This document shows, piece by piece, positions 35,716-48,900 of a stretch of DNA of 64,000 nucleotides; positions within the stretch are counted from its first letter, which is position 1; each line of letters opens with the position of its first letter. The position numbers and the translations under genes were made by a program. The DNA comes from Pipra filicauda (taxonomy: Eukaryota; Chordata; Aves; Passeriformes; Pipridae): positions 496,001 through 560,000 of the forward strand of contig NW_024104348.1 in NCBI RefSeq assembly GCF_003945595.2, read 5' to 3'. The notes below the pieces were generated by a model. That model was not told the DNA's origin, did no database searches, and worked only from the letters and a program-made list of their open reading frames with translations.

Positions 35716-37659
35716 AATTGAACATATGACCCTGAGTATAACAGCAGCGAAATAGGTGATCTGCTAAAGATATAGCTAAGACATGCATGAACAGAACATT
35801 TTTTCCTTTGATAAAAACTTTCTCCTCAAAATATTTTTTTTGAGAAGAAGATGGAAGGCAATTTCTGCTGTGATGATTCCAATTGATGTAGGTAAGAGTT
35901 ATTTCAAACACTGATAATCTGGCATAATTTCAAGAAGGAGGCAAACACAGTGCTCCAGTTGAACAATGGACAGGAAATAAAAGGACGAATAAGGAGAGTA
36001 AAAGAAATATCAATAAGGAAGGAAGTCAGGTGGAAGACTAGCAAAAGAAGACTGGCAGACAACATGAAAAACTGTGTAGCAAGGTTCTGCATAGGGAAGC
36101 ATAGGGTAGCCATGGAAGGCAAAGAAAAGCAGACATGAAATGCTGAAGACAGGAGAAATTTAAATAAAATATCACTTTGTGTCACAGGTCATATGGCCTG
36201 GATCAATGTTAAACTGTTGCATTTATTACACTGCAATGTTCTGTCATATAAAACAGAGTCCTTTCACTGGGTATTCCAAGCCCTCTTGTCATCCTCATTT
36301 CTATAAGCATTGGGCATCTCTTCCCCAATTCACAGGTCATAGGGGAGATTAGGCCAGGAAATTTCATCTGTGTTAATATTTTGCATCTTGATGAAAGGAA
36401 GAAGACAGGCCATAATCAGCCTGGAAAAGGCTTCTTCCCTTCTGTTTGACCTCAGACTTCAGCAGAAAAGACTAAGTGTCACGTGCCTTTGTTATTTGTT
36501 TGTTTAGAAAAGTGGGGAATGGCTTTAGACAGAGACTGGGAACAACTCTTGAGCTATAGATCCACTTCCTAGTTTAATTAGAAAACATTGCAGCGAAAAT
36601 CTATTCTTACTCCAATATCCTCACCAAATTTTGTTTGTTATCTGATCAAAGGAAAACATTTCAAAGGATCCTTTTGTCACTTTGCATTGTTCCTTATTGC
36701 TCAGGAAGTCCCAATGATTTCCTTTGCCTCAAACCATATGTTTGTCAATCTTTCCAATCTCTTAATGTGTCTTCTATTCCTACTATGTCTCTCAAAGTTG
36801 TCAGCAGTTCAAATATTTCTCTTATTCCTGCAATTTGCCCATGTTCATTCTGAAGATATTGAAACTGAATTTTAATTGACACCGTGGTTTTGAAGATCTT
36901 ATTTAATTTATGCTGTTCCTCATGATCATTTAGCTCTCCTCAGTAACTTTTTTCCCCTGTATATTATCTTCTTATCCTTCTTCATGAACACTCCATATTC
37001 CAGCCTTTTCCTGGGAGTCATTGCAGTTTTAAAACACTGGTCCTAGGTTTGAGTGAAGAAGAGTCTATCAGAAGCTAAACTGGCCTGAGATACCCACTTC
37101 CACAAGCCAAGAATATATGTCCAGGGCTCAGATAACTCAGGGTTAAATTACAGACACGTTGTCATGAATGAGCCCTTAGCCATGCTTACAAATAATGAAA
37201 CACTAGGAACTATCTCTGCAAGGATTCATCACCAGAATTTTAATTTTTTTCTCTAAGATTGTAGACTTCATTTTATTTAACAACAGAAGATCTATTTTGC
37301 AAACTGAAAACTTTATCTAAGTTTAACCCAAATGCTCCTTCAAATTTGAAACTGGGTCAGTCAAAGTCCTATTCTGACAACTTCTATAAAGGCCACCAAA
37401 GTGGGTCTCCAGTCCTCTGTGGATTAAAGGAGCTAAGCAGGCCATTGAGAATTGTGATTACTACAATGATGGAGATAAATGGACATAAATGTCATGAAAT
37501 GTTATATACTGACCTCCTTCAGTTCCTACTCAACCTTTTGAAGAATTACAAATCATGCACTCAGAACAGACAACAAAATACTTCTGAAGTTTGATGTCAG
37601 AGTTATCCTAAATTTAAGAGGTGCCTAAGAAATATTATGCAAAACTTGTAAGAAAAACA
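35716..37659. other. Unique AT-rich stretch
   Basis: No recognisable feature. The open frames here (up to about 95 codons) overlap on both strands without coding character. Confidence 0.55.
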
Positions 37660-38050
37660 GGAGTATACTGGAGTGAGTTCACTGAAAGGGCTACAACAAC
37701 TATTAAGTAACCAGGGAGCTCTCTCATATGAAGACAAGTTGAGAGTGCTTGAAGAGAGAGGGTGTAAAGAAGATGAAGCCAGACTTTTCTCAATGGTACC
37801 CAGCAAAAGGACAAGAGGAAATGGGCACAAACTGAAGTATAAAAGGACATAAAAAAAAAAAAATTAAAAAAATCCTTTTTTTACTGAGAAGGTGTCCAAA
37901 GACATCTTGGAGTCTTCTTCCTTAGATGTATTAAAAACCTGGCTATAAATGGCCCCAAGCAGCTTGCTGCAGTTGACAATCTTGAGTGGGGGTTGGACTA
38001 CATGATTTCCTGATGTCTTTTCTAACTTCAACAATTCTATGATTCTATGT
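37660..38050 (+). mobile_element. Old CR1 fragment with 3' terminus
   Basis: The plus strand runs from the ORF2 tail (ATATGAAGACAAGTTGAGAG, AGGACAAGAGGAAATGGGCA) to a clear 3' UTR and end (GGGGTTGGACTACATGAT, then AATTCTATGATTCTATG). An A-rich stretch at 37850-37870 interrupts the coding part and may be a secondary expansion. Confidence 0.88.
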
Positions 38051-41000
38051 TATTCTAGAAGATCTATGAAAATCACAGACGATTCTGGCAAATCTGGCCA
38101 ATAGGCATCTGTCTTCTTGCTTTCTCTTCCATATTACTTATGAAGCCTTGAAAAGATTATACATGTATAGTCTTACATCAAGGTGATTTGATAAGTGCAG
38201 CCAATAATTTCACAGAAAAAAATATGCTGAGAGAAGTGACAGACTGTTGTTTGCATTCTATTCTTAAGTGCTCACAGGAGACAGAAGGTGTGTAATGTTG
38301 TTTGAAGAGCTAAACCTCTTTATAATGCCATTACCCATAAGATATCAATGGGTAGAGAACATTGGCTCTTGGCACACAGTTTATCAGAAAGAAAGTGAAG
38401 TAATACTCTCAGAATCATGAACCCATCTTTACTGAAAAGAAATGCAAATCACCAGCTTCCATCCTCTCTTGTCACTTTCTGTTCTTGTGTGATAGCTTTA
38501 AGAAACTTTCCTATCTGAGAAAAACTACCTTCTGCCTTATATTGTTTTCTGGAATCTGAGGTGAAATTTCTACCCTTAGAGATCCTCTCCTTTTTCATCT
38601 GCTCTGCTTTTCTCTACTGGATTATAGTATGCTTAGCAAGTCTGAGGTGAAGACCAGATATGTAAAAATGTCACTATTCATTCAAACAAGAGGTTTTCTT
38701 GCTTTGAAAGTATCAAATCTTAGTTGTTTCTTTGCTTCTCAGGATACTGTCTGTGCTTAAACTTTTGAATTGCTGTGTTACATGGGGTTAGAGGAATTTA
38801 TCTTGAGTACAGATAAAGTTGCAACAATCCAAATTACACCCCTTTTTTGTTTCTTTGCTCAATAGCAGGCATTCCGTCATCGTGGTTTCTGTCACTTTCT
38901 GTTTTTCAGAAAATGGTAGAGGCATTTATTTGCCTTCTTCAGTAATACACATAATACTTTGGGAGCACTCCCATAAAGCATTTTAACTGAAAGAGCTATG
39001 AAAATCACTTAGATGTCTCTGTCAGGTCTGGCAAATAGCTGTCTGTCTTCTTGCTTTCTCTCCCATAACTGTCTTAGGGAGTAAGTAATTCTGCTACATG
39101 TCTCACATTTTCCTGTAGTGAGCAATTTTCTTCAAACACATGTACATGTGTTCAGCCGTCACTGTCGACAAGCAACCAACTGCAACTGTGATAGTGGGTT
39201 GGCATTTTTTTCTTCCCAGTTTGGTATTTTCCTTCCTCTTCCATTAAGGAAAATTGCCAAAATGCTGCTGACTCCCTCTAAAACATAAAAAATAAGAAAG
39301 TCTGGTCAGTATTGTGTGTATTTCAGGAGCTGAGAACAATGTAGCCCATTTTCCAGAAGTGTCTAGAACTTAGTAAAAGTGAGGTCATACCTCTTTAGAA
39401 CGTCTCTTGATGATGGTCCCCAATAAATTAAATACATTCAGGCTTTGGCCAGGTTATAGTATGGAGTCAGCACTCTGAGGTGCCTAAGATGATGATTTTT
39501 CTGGCTGCAAGTAGAGCTCAGCCTCCTGGGTTATTGATCTGGTAGTGGACTTTGGCAACTGCTGTGGTTCTGGACTTTGGCACAATCTAGAGATTCTGCT
39601 AGTTCACCTGTGGTCTTGCCAGAGAGATCGACTTACTTACACTAAACTCTCCATAACAGGTATAATCGTGTGACCTGGGTGTTAATGGTGCCCATCTTCT
39701 CTCTTTCTTCACACTAGATAAAATAGAAGGGGTATAAACAAAAGAGCCAATATTGAGAATTACATGAACTTTATATGTGGTGTACTTGTATATTCTTTCA
39801 GGGTAAAAAACATTTTGTGAGCAGTATGTAACGGCTTTGCTTGTAGAGTTCAGAAATCTGCTTGATATAATAAAAACCCTCTGGAAATACAGATGTATTG
39901 AGCATAATTTTTTAAGTTAGAGAAATCAGTGTAGCAGAGTTGTTCACAGTTTCAGTGGCAGTGAAAGCTTGTTCTGAGAAGGAAAGCGGAGCTAGAACAT
40001 AGCTAATACTACTAAAGGTGAGGTAAAACTTCCTTAAGGAAAGACTTTCTGACACTAGTGGTTTTTGTTACAGAAGTGGCCTAGAGGAGCCCATCAAGCT
40101 TGAAACCCCATTTTTCTAGGTATTGCCTTTCAGATCCTGCTTTGGTATTTTGCCACTAAGTTGATGAAAGCAAAGCATTATTTCCCCAATTCTTGCTTTA
40201 CACTTGTGCCATGGAGCTCAAGTGAATTACATGAAACATAAAATAAATTCCAGGATGGCTGGGCCAGAGCCAGTTTTCAGGTCTATTTCAGTAGCTGACA
40301 GGATCTTTCTGTCCGTAAATCTAAGAATTGGCATGCTGGAAAAAACGTGAAATGAAATTCAAGCTGCTCGATCAAAACAGTACATAATTAAAATGGAGGA
40401 TTTAGAAAAAAAATAATGCAGAATTAGAACCTTTCTTGTGACTAAGCTAATTGGTGTGTTCCATTCCTTTTCATTAGGAATGCTACCTACTTCAGCGTGG
40501 AAACAACAATAATAGAATGGATGAATTTAACAAGAAGGGTAAACCACTGCAACTCCAAATGAAAATATTCTAATCTTTAGTGCAAGAGGTTTGACAAAAT
40601 ATGTCATTTCTTAATGACAGAAAAAAATAAAAGAAAGTGGCACATTCTCTCCCTTGCACTTAGTATGTTCTGCAAATAAATAAAAATTATGATTTATGTG
40701 TAGTATATCCATGTGTGTACAGCTTTCAAAGAATTACCAGCTCAGTGAGGAGAGAAAAGGAAACTACAGCAATCTAAACCACAGATTTACATTATAAGCA
40801 AATTTAAGGCATGTTTTTAAAATGGCATCTGAAAGGTCATGCTCATTTTGTAAGAGTATGAGCTCAGGAGGAATTTGAGCTGTTCTGTCTTTTGCTGTCA
40901 GGATAAATAAAAAAACAAACTTCAATAACCTTAAGCATAATGAATCCTATAATGATCTCTACAAATTATGGTCAAACAAGAGTATAAACCTTGAAAAATA

Positions 41001-44000
41001 TTTTTAATGGGAAAACATATTGAAGTTTTTAAATCCTATGTTAGAAATACATACATGGTGCATTTTGAGGTGTGGATAAGCAGCTAGCTGATGGTGGTAC
41101 ATGCCTTATCTAATACATGCCTTATCTTGTACGTGCCTTGTGTTGTACATGTTTAGAGATAATATGAAAGTCTCCCTAAGTGCAAAGTATTATTCAAAGC
41201 ACTTCTTATATGTGACACAAGAATGGCAGAGACCACCTGGATTATCATTTCAGGTAGTGTATTGGGACATCATATCAGGTATTACAGTGATATTTGTAGT
41301 ATCATTGTATCATATTAGTGGTATTATCATGCAAACACCTATAAACTGCAAATTTATATTATACTAATAATCCCATGCACTGCAAACCAAACATTTCGTT
41401 ATCCAGTACAACCTTAAAATTTGCAGTAACAAAGAGGAAGAAGTCCTCAAACTTTGTGATTTGCAAAAGGAAAAGAGCTAAAGAAATTGAGGGCATTGTC
41501 AAGTAGAGAGCGTTGTCAGGTACAGTAACCTAGTCATGGTTACTCCCTAGAGCTGAATGTATTTCATATATTTTTAGATTAGATTATTTTTAAATGATTT
41601 TGTCTCTCTGAGTGATTATTTTTCCTCTCTGGTATATCTAATAGCTGTTGTATCTTCAGTACAAATATAGTAGTGAAAGACACAAAAATTCAAACATCTG
41701 AAAACACCCCAAAAGAAAACCAGTCCTGAATGCCTCTTGTGGCAAAAATTATGGATTTTAAGTTTTAATTGTGATATGAGATTGAGCTTTGCATTTGATG
41801 TATAGTTTGTGGCCACTGTAGAAGCCTTTGAAAACTATAAATGTACTAATAAGAATATTACAACATGGCTTGTTGCTGTGCTCTCAAGCCTGATCATCCT
41901 AACCTGTGAACCATCAGTTACATGTGTACTCAGAGCTAATTTAAAATACGGTTGTTAAAGACTGACAGGTCTGTACATGTAGTGATGATGACTAGCATAG
42001 TGTAAGTACTGGATCTTACCTAGAAGTGTGTTGCTGGTGGATGAAATTAGAAAAAAATTGGTTTTCCAGTTTAAAACTGGCCTTGTTTTCTCAGTTTTCT
42101 AAGCATTGCCATTCCAGCAATCTCTAATTCCCTAAGTGATATATAATATCTGGATACACTGATTTGTGACAAGTTACAGCCACAGTGTAGCTGTCTATCT
42201 TGGCTTTGTCAATGTGCATACTCAGCACAATCACTAATTCTCTGGGTGACTGAGGAACTCCACAGATAGATTCTGCTGACTGAGACAACTCGTTTGAGAC
42301 AATGGATTGACACAATATGACGTGGTTGACCAGGTTCCTACTTGCCTTCACAACAAAATATTTGACAAACCATTGCAGAAGCTCTCCAAGTGGGAATTTC
42401 AGACAGTCCTGGAGGTTTCCCCAGGCAGTTCTTGCTGTGTATAAGCTAATTGACAGGCACTGCTGCGTCAGAGGTGCTTCCCCATAGCTGGTGCTGCAGA
42501 ATTGACCAAACTGTACATAAATACTTGAAACTAGTCTTTAGAACTGTTCTTGCAGTTACAGAAATGGTCAAACAAAACACTTCAAAACAAGACATCTGGA
42601 CCACATTTACACACATAAGACTGTATGCCAGCTGTGTTATAAGAATCCAGCAGACCAGCAGTTCAGTGAGTCTCATTTGATTCAGCTGAAGATGCTTTTG
42701 CAAAAGCGCAACAGAGACTGACAGTGTCACTATCCAAATACAGCTGACCAACCTGTTTGAGAGATTGATTTCCCACGTATTATCTTATGTGAAAAATCCA
42801 AATAAATATATGTTTTTTTTAACAAACAATATGTATTATGAGTGTCTGTGCACCCATTCTAGTGTACATTACCTCCAATGGAATGTTCAAAATGGCAAAC
42901 TGACAGAGGGGGAATATGCACGGCCGAAACCTCATGAGAAATGGGGACTTGGCTCAGAAGCAAACTTTCTTACAGGGAGGTAAATCCCTACTGAGCTAAC
43001 GTGACTAGAATAATTGGACTGGGGTTGAAGGCCCAGAGTTTGACATTTGATATACTGCTATGAGGTTGCTAGGGATGTCACTTTTATTAGTTAAAGTGCA
43101 ATTAGACAGGTATTATGAAACACATGTAACTGGAAGAACTATCAGAACTTAACTATTCAAGGATATTTGTCTGGCAACCCACTACACTGATCAATGTAGA
43201 GCACCTCAGAGCAGTCCATCAATAACAAGGTTAAAAATCCAGAATTTGCTCATGCACCTCATCCTGAAGGGGAGAATTCTACCTTCTGGAATACCTAACT
43301 CTGGAGCCACCTCCAGGGACACCTGGGAACAAGCTCACATGGCCGGAACAGACACTCTTAACAGCCTACTCCTCCAGAACACTGACAGTCAGCTGCTGTT
43401 CTTGTAATCAAGGAAAGGAGAAGTAGAAACAAGCACTGCTCTGTAACATTGCAGTGTTTTATGCATTAGTAACCACTCTTTCACAAAGGCAATAAATACC
43501 AAACTCCTTCATGTGGATCCAATTATTGCATAATAATTGCAGAATGCTTCAGTCTGTCCTCATTTAAAGTGCAACAAATTTCCATGCTCTGCGTTCTGGG
43601 GAAGCGACAAGTTGGGATTGTTTTGTTTTGTTTTTGCAAAATGTGCAAACTTTTTGACGTAGCTCCATAGTGGTCTTTTTAAAGAAGGTCTATTTTCCAG
43701 AAAGACCAGCAATTACTTCCATTGGGAATCCTACTTCAACATCACAAGGATCGATTTGAGAGTGCATGTCAGAGTGGAACAGTGGCACAAGAGATTATTA
43801 GAGGAGCAGGAGTTTTAATCCCTAGATCACAGAACCAGAAATTTGCTGAAGCTGGTAGTTATAGAAATAATTCTCTTCTAATGAGCATTTACGTGAACCA
43901 GTGTCTGAAAAGATTTGGTGAGCTCAAACTGCAGCTCAGCCTGGCATTTTTCTCAACAGCAATGCTGGTTGCTCATTGTTGCATTTTTTTTGTTTGTTAG

Positions 44001-44673
44001 ACCACTTGTCTGTGTGGATGCAGGTTGATTCAGACCAGGGCAATGACTATAACTACAAAACCAATCTTCTTCCTTTTCTTGGGGGTGTGACATTGTTCTC
44101 TTGAAGGGTTTATTTTTATTGCATTTCATTTACTAAACTAATTTACTGCATAGTTGAAGAAAGAGCTGAACTAGCACAATTTTGGGGCTGTTGCAGGATA
44201 GATCCAAAAGGCAAGGTATAGAAATTTTGCCTTTAGTGCTGAGAGAAACGTGACAGCTTCAATCCTCTGTTTATAGTGGAGGTAGTGACTCATTAATGCC
44301 TGTACCAGCAATTTTGGTAAAGTCTCTTCAGCTGCTCATACCACAGACAAATAGGCCCCTCCAACCTGTGATCTGATTCCAGTTGCTACCCTCAGGATTT
44401 CATGCCAGAACAGTGGGGCTAATGAGTCCCTTGGGGCAGCTACAAGACAGGGTGTCCCTATCACAAGAGTCACTTGTAGAGAAGGCCTTTATTGGATTGC
44501 TGGCTCTCTCTTCCAGAGAGGCCAGAGGCTGTAGTGAGCACCCACTATACTTGACTGAGACTTCCATGCTAGAATAAATCTACACATTCTCACAATCAGC
44601 ACTTGTTTTATTTACCACTAATCTTGTATTATTAATTGTAGTAATCACTTACTGAATCTGCAACTTACAATAT
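38051..44673. other. Long unique AT-rich stretch
   Basis: I looked for CR1 tails, LTR blocks, exon borders and RNA genes in these 6.6 kb and found none that I can support. Open frames are at most about 100 codons. It contains the usual A/T homopolymer runs only. Confidence 0.5.
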
Positions 44674-45626
44674 CTTGAGGGGATCAAGGGCTGGAACATA
44701 GTGATCCCAGCTCAAAGGGCATTGAGCTTCCAGGCTGGGCATGGAGGCAGCACAGCCTCAAGGGGAATGGAGCACGATGCTGGCCTGCCAGGCATAGGAG
44801 CTGTGGGGGACTGGCAAACCACACCAGCATGCTCGGCTCCAGAGGAGGGATGACCTCAAGGGAAATGGGGCACCACAGCATGCCCTGAAAACAAGGCAGT
44901 CTCAAAGGGAACTAGCCCACCTGCCAGGCCAAGGAGACAGGGCAGCTTGTCCAGAGCCAAATTCATCTGGCAGCCTTGAGAGGAATAGGCCTCCATGTGG
45001 GGCTCCAGAAGCAGAGCAACCTGGAGGGAATCAGGCCTCCTTGCTAGACTCTGGAGGTGGGGCAGCCTGGAGTGGTGGAACTCAATGCTGGGCATCCTGA
45101 GTGGGAGCAGGACACCACTTCAGCCTAACGGACCCCAAAGCAGGGCAGCTAAGAGGGAAGCGGAACCCCTGCCAGGCTGGGTAGCCTAGAGAGAAGCAGG
45201 GCACAATGCTGAGCCCTGGAGGTGGGATAGCCTGAGAGGATCAAGGAGGCAGGGTGGCCTCAAGGGGAGCAGGGCACCATGCTGCCTCACTATGCCCAGG
45301 AGTTACAGTGACCTCAGTGAGAGAGGGGCAATGTGCTGGTCTGCTTGGCCACAGAGGCACAGCAGCCTTGAGGAGAACAGGGTAAAATCATTGCCTTCCA
45401 GACCCCACAGGCATGATGAGCTTAATGGGAGTAGAGCACTATGTTGGCCCAAAATGCTCAGTCTTGAGGGGAGAGGGGCACCACAACAGGCCACTGGCTC
45501 TCAGAGGCAAAGTGGTCTGCAGGATAACACAGTACCTTGCTGAGCTTCCATGGACACAAGACACTCTGACCTTGTGGGGAGCAGGGTATCACACTGGTCT
45601 TCCTGGTCCTACAAGTGGGGAGCCAA
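44674..45626 (+). repeat. Degenerate minisatellite, about 18 units of about 50 bp, GC-rich
   Basis: The block is built of diverged repeats sharing a core like CTCAAGGGGAGCAGGGCACC, followed by variants of ATGCTGGCCTGCCAGGC and a G/A-rich joint such as CCAGGAGGCAG. Recognisable core starts include about 44709, 44755, 44851, 44911, 45020, 45068, 45188, 45258, 45312, 45368, 45463 and 45568. Unit length varies from about 36 to 65 bases. GC content is visibly higher than in the flanking AT-rich DNA, and the borders are sharp. Several frames stay open through it on both strands because of the repetitive composition, but frame is not kept between units and it does not look coding. I do not recognise it as a named satellite. 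Confidence 0.85.
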
Positions 45627-45644
45627 TCTTATAGTTGGAGTTGA

Positions 45645-45985
45645 GTTTGTTCTTGATTACATGAAGGGGAGTTTAGAAGGATGATAGAGCAAAACTCTTC
45701 TCAGTTAGAGTAGATGGACTACGAATTGCTCGGGAATTTCCCCAGACTCGGGAAAAGCTGGTTTTACCTTAGAGGAAATGAAAACTTCCATTGAGTACAG
45801 CACTAGAAGATGTCACTCAGAGAGCCTGGGTAATCTCCCTTGTCTGATAACTTTCAAGATTCGGCTATGCAAAGCCAGTCACCTCATACAGTGTTGGCAA
45901 CAGTCCCACTGCAATAATGAAATTGGGGTGGAGACCTCTGAGGTTCATTCCATTCACTGCATCTCTGGTTCTATAACTCTTGCAT
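45645..45985 (+). mobile_element. Very old CR1-like fragment
   Basis: The plus strand shows faint CR1 order: TGATTACATGAAGGGGAG, then CAAAACTCTTCTCAG, TCAGAGAGCCTGGGTAATCT in place of the conserved tail, GGGGTGGAGACCTCTGAGGT in place of the 3' UTR, and TGGTTCTATAACTCTT as a decayed terminus. It lies 20 bp right of the minisatellite. The call rests on motif order rather than strong identity. Confidence 0.6.
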
Positions 45986-48900
45986 CATTAGTTGCTGTCT
46001 AAGTGCTTCTTTAGTTCACTGATTCTTCTTGTTATATAACATTTATTATTAGTGGCTTTGAGCTTAACATCTTCTTACTTGCATCACAAATTCTTAACAG
46101 AACACTAGTCCACTGAGCTTAGTATGGCATGAAAAATCATATTTAGTAGACAGAGGTATAGACAAATTTTGTTTATGAAATAAACAGAAATAAACAGAAA
46201 AACAAGTGGAAATACTTAATTTTTAAGTGTATATTTGAGTGAATCCTTTGAGTATTAGGAAGATCTGGGCTCCAAAAAACCAGTAATTGCACACTTTAAC
46301 ATCAGGGTTTGGTGCCATTTAATTTATGTGCCTAAGCATTCTTCCTGGTCCTATTCTTCTGAACTGAGGCTTAAAAAAATTGTTAAGGATTAGGGGCTTT
46401 GTTTTCTCCTAATCTATCATGAAGTAAGAATGATTTAGCAGGCTTTTTAGTGAGACACTAGTGGGCATCAAATCCACTGAACACAAGACCAACTAAATAA
46501 ATTGCCTGCAGAATGTATGTTAAAAGTATGGACAGTGTAATGAAACATATATTTCAAACTGTTCTAGTCATTTAAGAAACTGTTATAGAATACCACAGGG
46601 AGTATCTCTTAAAATAGGGCTAATAAAGGGAGACACTCCAGTATGACTTTTCACTCTGGTTTCTTGACACAAAATATTTTAAAATTTGGCTTTTGGTTGC
46701 AGAACATTTCAGTTTTAAAGGTTTCTATGTGAAAAGAGTAATCAGTTCCTACAACAGAGCAAAAAATCTGCCAATCTCACTAATTTAGATTTAGGAGTTT
46801 TCTTTGCCAGGTTGCAGTTTATATTCCATATTGATGTCTTAAAACTTAGTATTTGCATTTTCATAACCAGACAAAAAAACGCTCTGTTGCTAATGTATGT
46901 TAAGTAATGGCAGTGTATATTTACCCCAAGAAATTATACCAGACCACTAAAACTCAATTCACAGAAGTGATGACAAGTCAGTTTGCACCTTAACAAGAGA
47001 ACATCACAGTCCCAAAAGCAATGAAAAATTAACTCTCCTCAGAGTGCCACATGCACTGTGAAGTAGAGCTGTGTCATTCCAAATTGTATTATTTGTATAA
47101 ATTGTATCACTATGATATTTTTCTTGATTAAATCTAAGCCAATAGGATATGGTTTTATTGCTAAATGTTGATGCAGCTCAATTTTCACTCCCTTCAGCCC
47201 TGCCCCTCCTCTTTAAGACCTACTAGATATTTTTTGCTTGGTGTTGGCACCTGCTTCCTTCCTTTCCCCAAGTTACCCTTGTTCCACACAAAACCTCTTT
47301 CACCTGCTACAATTTCTGGTCCAAAGGTAGATGAGTGTGGGCAGGCTGATCTTGAACAGAAATTAAAGATGAACTACTTCAATCAAAAATAGATGTTGAT
47401 TTACAGTCAATTGTAAATAAAAAGGAAACAAATGCAACAAGCCTAATTAAACATGAAGGGCCTGATTCTCAGATCCCCTGAAATAAAGATCCGTAGCATA
47501 AACCAGGCAGCACCAGAGTGTTTCAAAGACAGCACTCCCAAGGAATCACTACCATTTAAGCTAATAAGGGGAGGGCTACAAGAGCCTTCCACGAGAGAAT
47601 GGTGGGAATAGTTACTCTGTTTCAGGATTACACATTTTAACACAGTATTTTAAACAGTGAATACTGGTTACATAAGGACTCTTGCTTCATAGGGGAGATG
47701 AATGAATCTCTAACTATCTTAAAAATGATAAATTCGTATTTCTTTCTTATTTTGATTATTTCACTTTTTTACCTAGACAGTTTTTAATTCCAAGAAATCT
47801 GTTTTATCTATTTATTAAGTGTCATATTAAAATCTGTCCTAGAGAATGCAGACTGATTGATGTTACCATTAGGCATAGTAGATCTCTGTTTTGCTGATAT
47901 GAAAGGGCTTAGTTCTGGGAAGGTTTTTTTTCCTAAGAAATCTCAATGGGAATATATGTTTGAATAAATTAAAAAAAAAGGCCTAAAAAAAAATTTAAGA
48001 CTTGTTTACCCTTTGAAAAAATGTAGATACTTCTGTCCCTTCTCTCTTTTAATTGTTCCTTAGTCAAGCAAGGTATATTTATATCCTCCTTCACATATTC
48101 TTTTCCCATAAATTAATCCCTCCAAACGGACTCATCAGATTTTTTTTCTTTTTCTCCCTTCAAACTCATCCTTTATGGGATTATCTGTCTTTAAGGACTC
48201 GTCTGGTAGTGCCTGTAGGACAATTCTGTTCGCTTCAGGGAGAGAGAGACTACTGCCGTGTGTTAACAAAGTTCAGTTCCATGGGCCTTTTGTGCTGGCA
48301 TATTCCTTTAAAAATTTGTCTGATCTCTAATTCTTCATTTTAGTATTCCTGAATTTAATACTGTTAAACATTTTTTCTGAATATTTCCAATCACATATCT
48401 GCCTCTCTGAAATCTTTCCCTTAACATACTTCTAAAAACTTTAATTCCCTTTAATGTCTTCTGGTTTTATCAATATTTTGCAACACCTTATAAAATAGAC
48501 CTACTTTGGAATTTGACCAAATCTATTAACCCTTTTCATACAAACATAATCAAGGATAATGAAGAATATAAACACAGTAATGAAAATAAAGTAACTCAGA
48601 GACTCCTTTAGTGATCCTTAACTTTGTCACATTTCATTTTAGAGCCTCTTATGTCTCCTTCCCACACTATTACAGTGCTTCCTTTCTATATTTTAATCTC
48701 CATTTGAATGGAAATTTGCTTCTTAAATAAGAATGGTGCAGAAAAATCTACCTCAGAAAGAAAATACAGAGAAAAATTCTAGAATCTTAAGGGTTCTACA
48801 CTCTACTCCTAGTGATAAAGCTTTGCCAACCAATGCTAGTCCAGTGAGCTGGGAAGCTATAAATGAAATTTCTCTCATGGGAGCGAGATGACATATTGGT

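Noticed and set aside
44674..45626. CRISPR-like array
   Set aside because: The units are contiguous and diverged with no unique spacers, and the host is a vertebrate.
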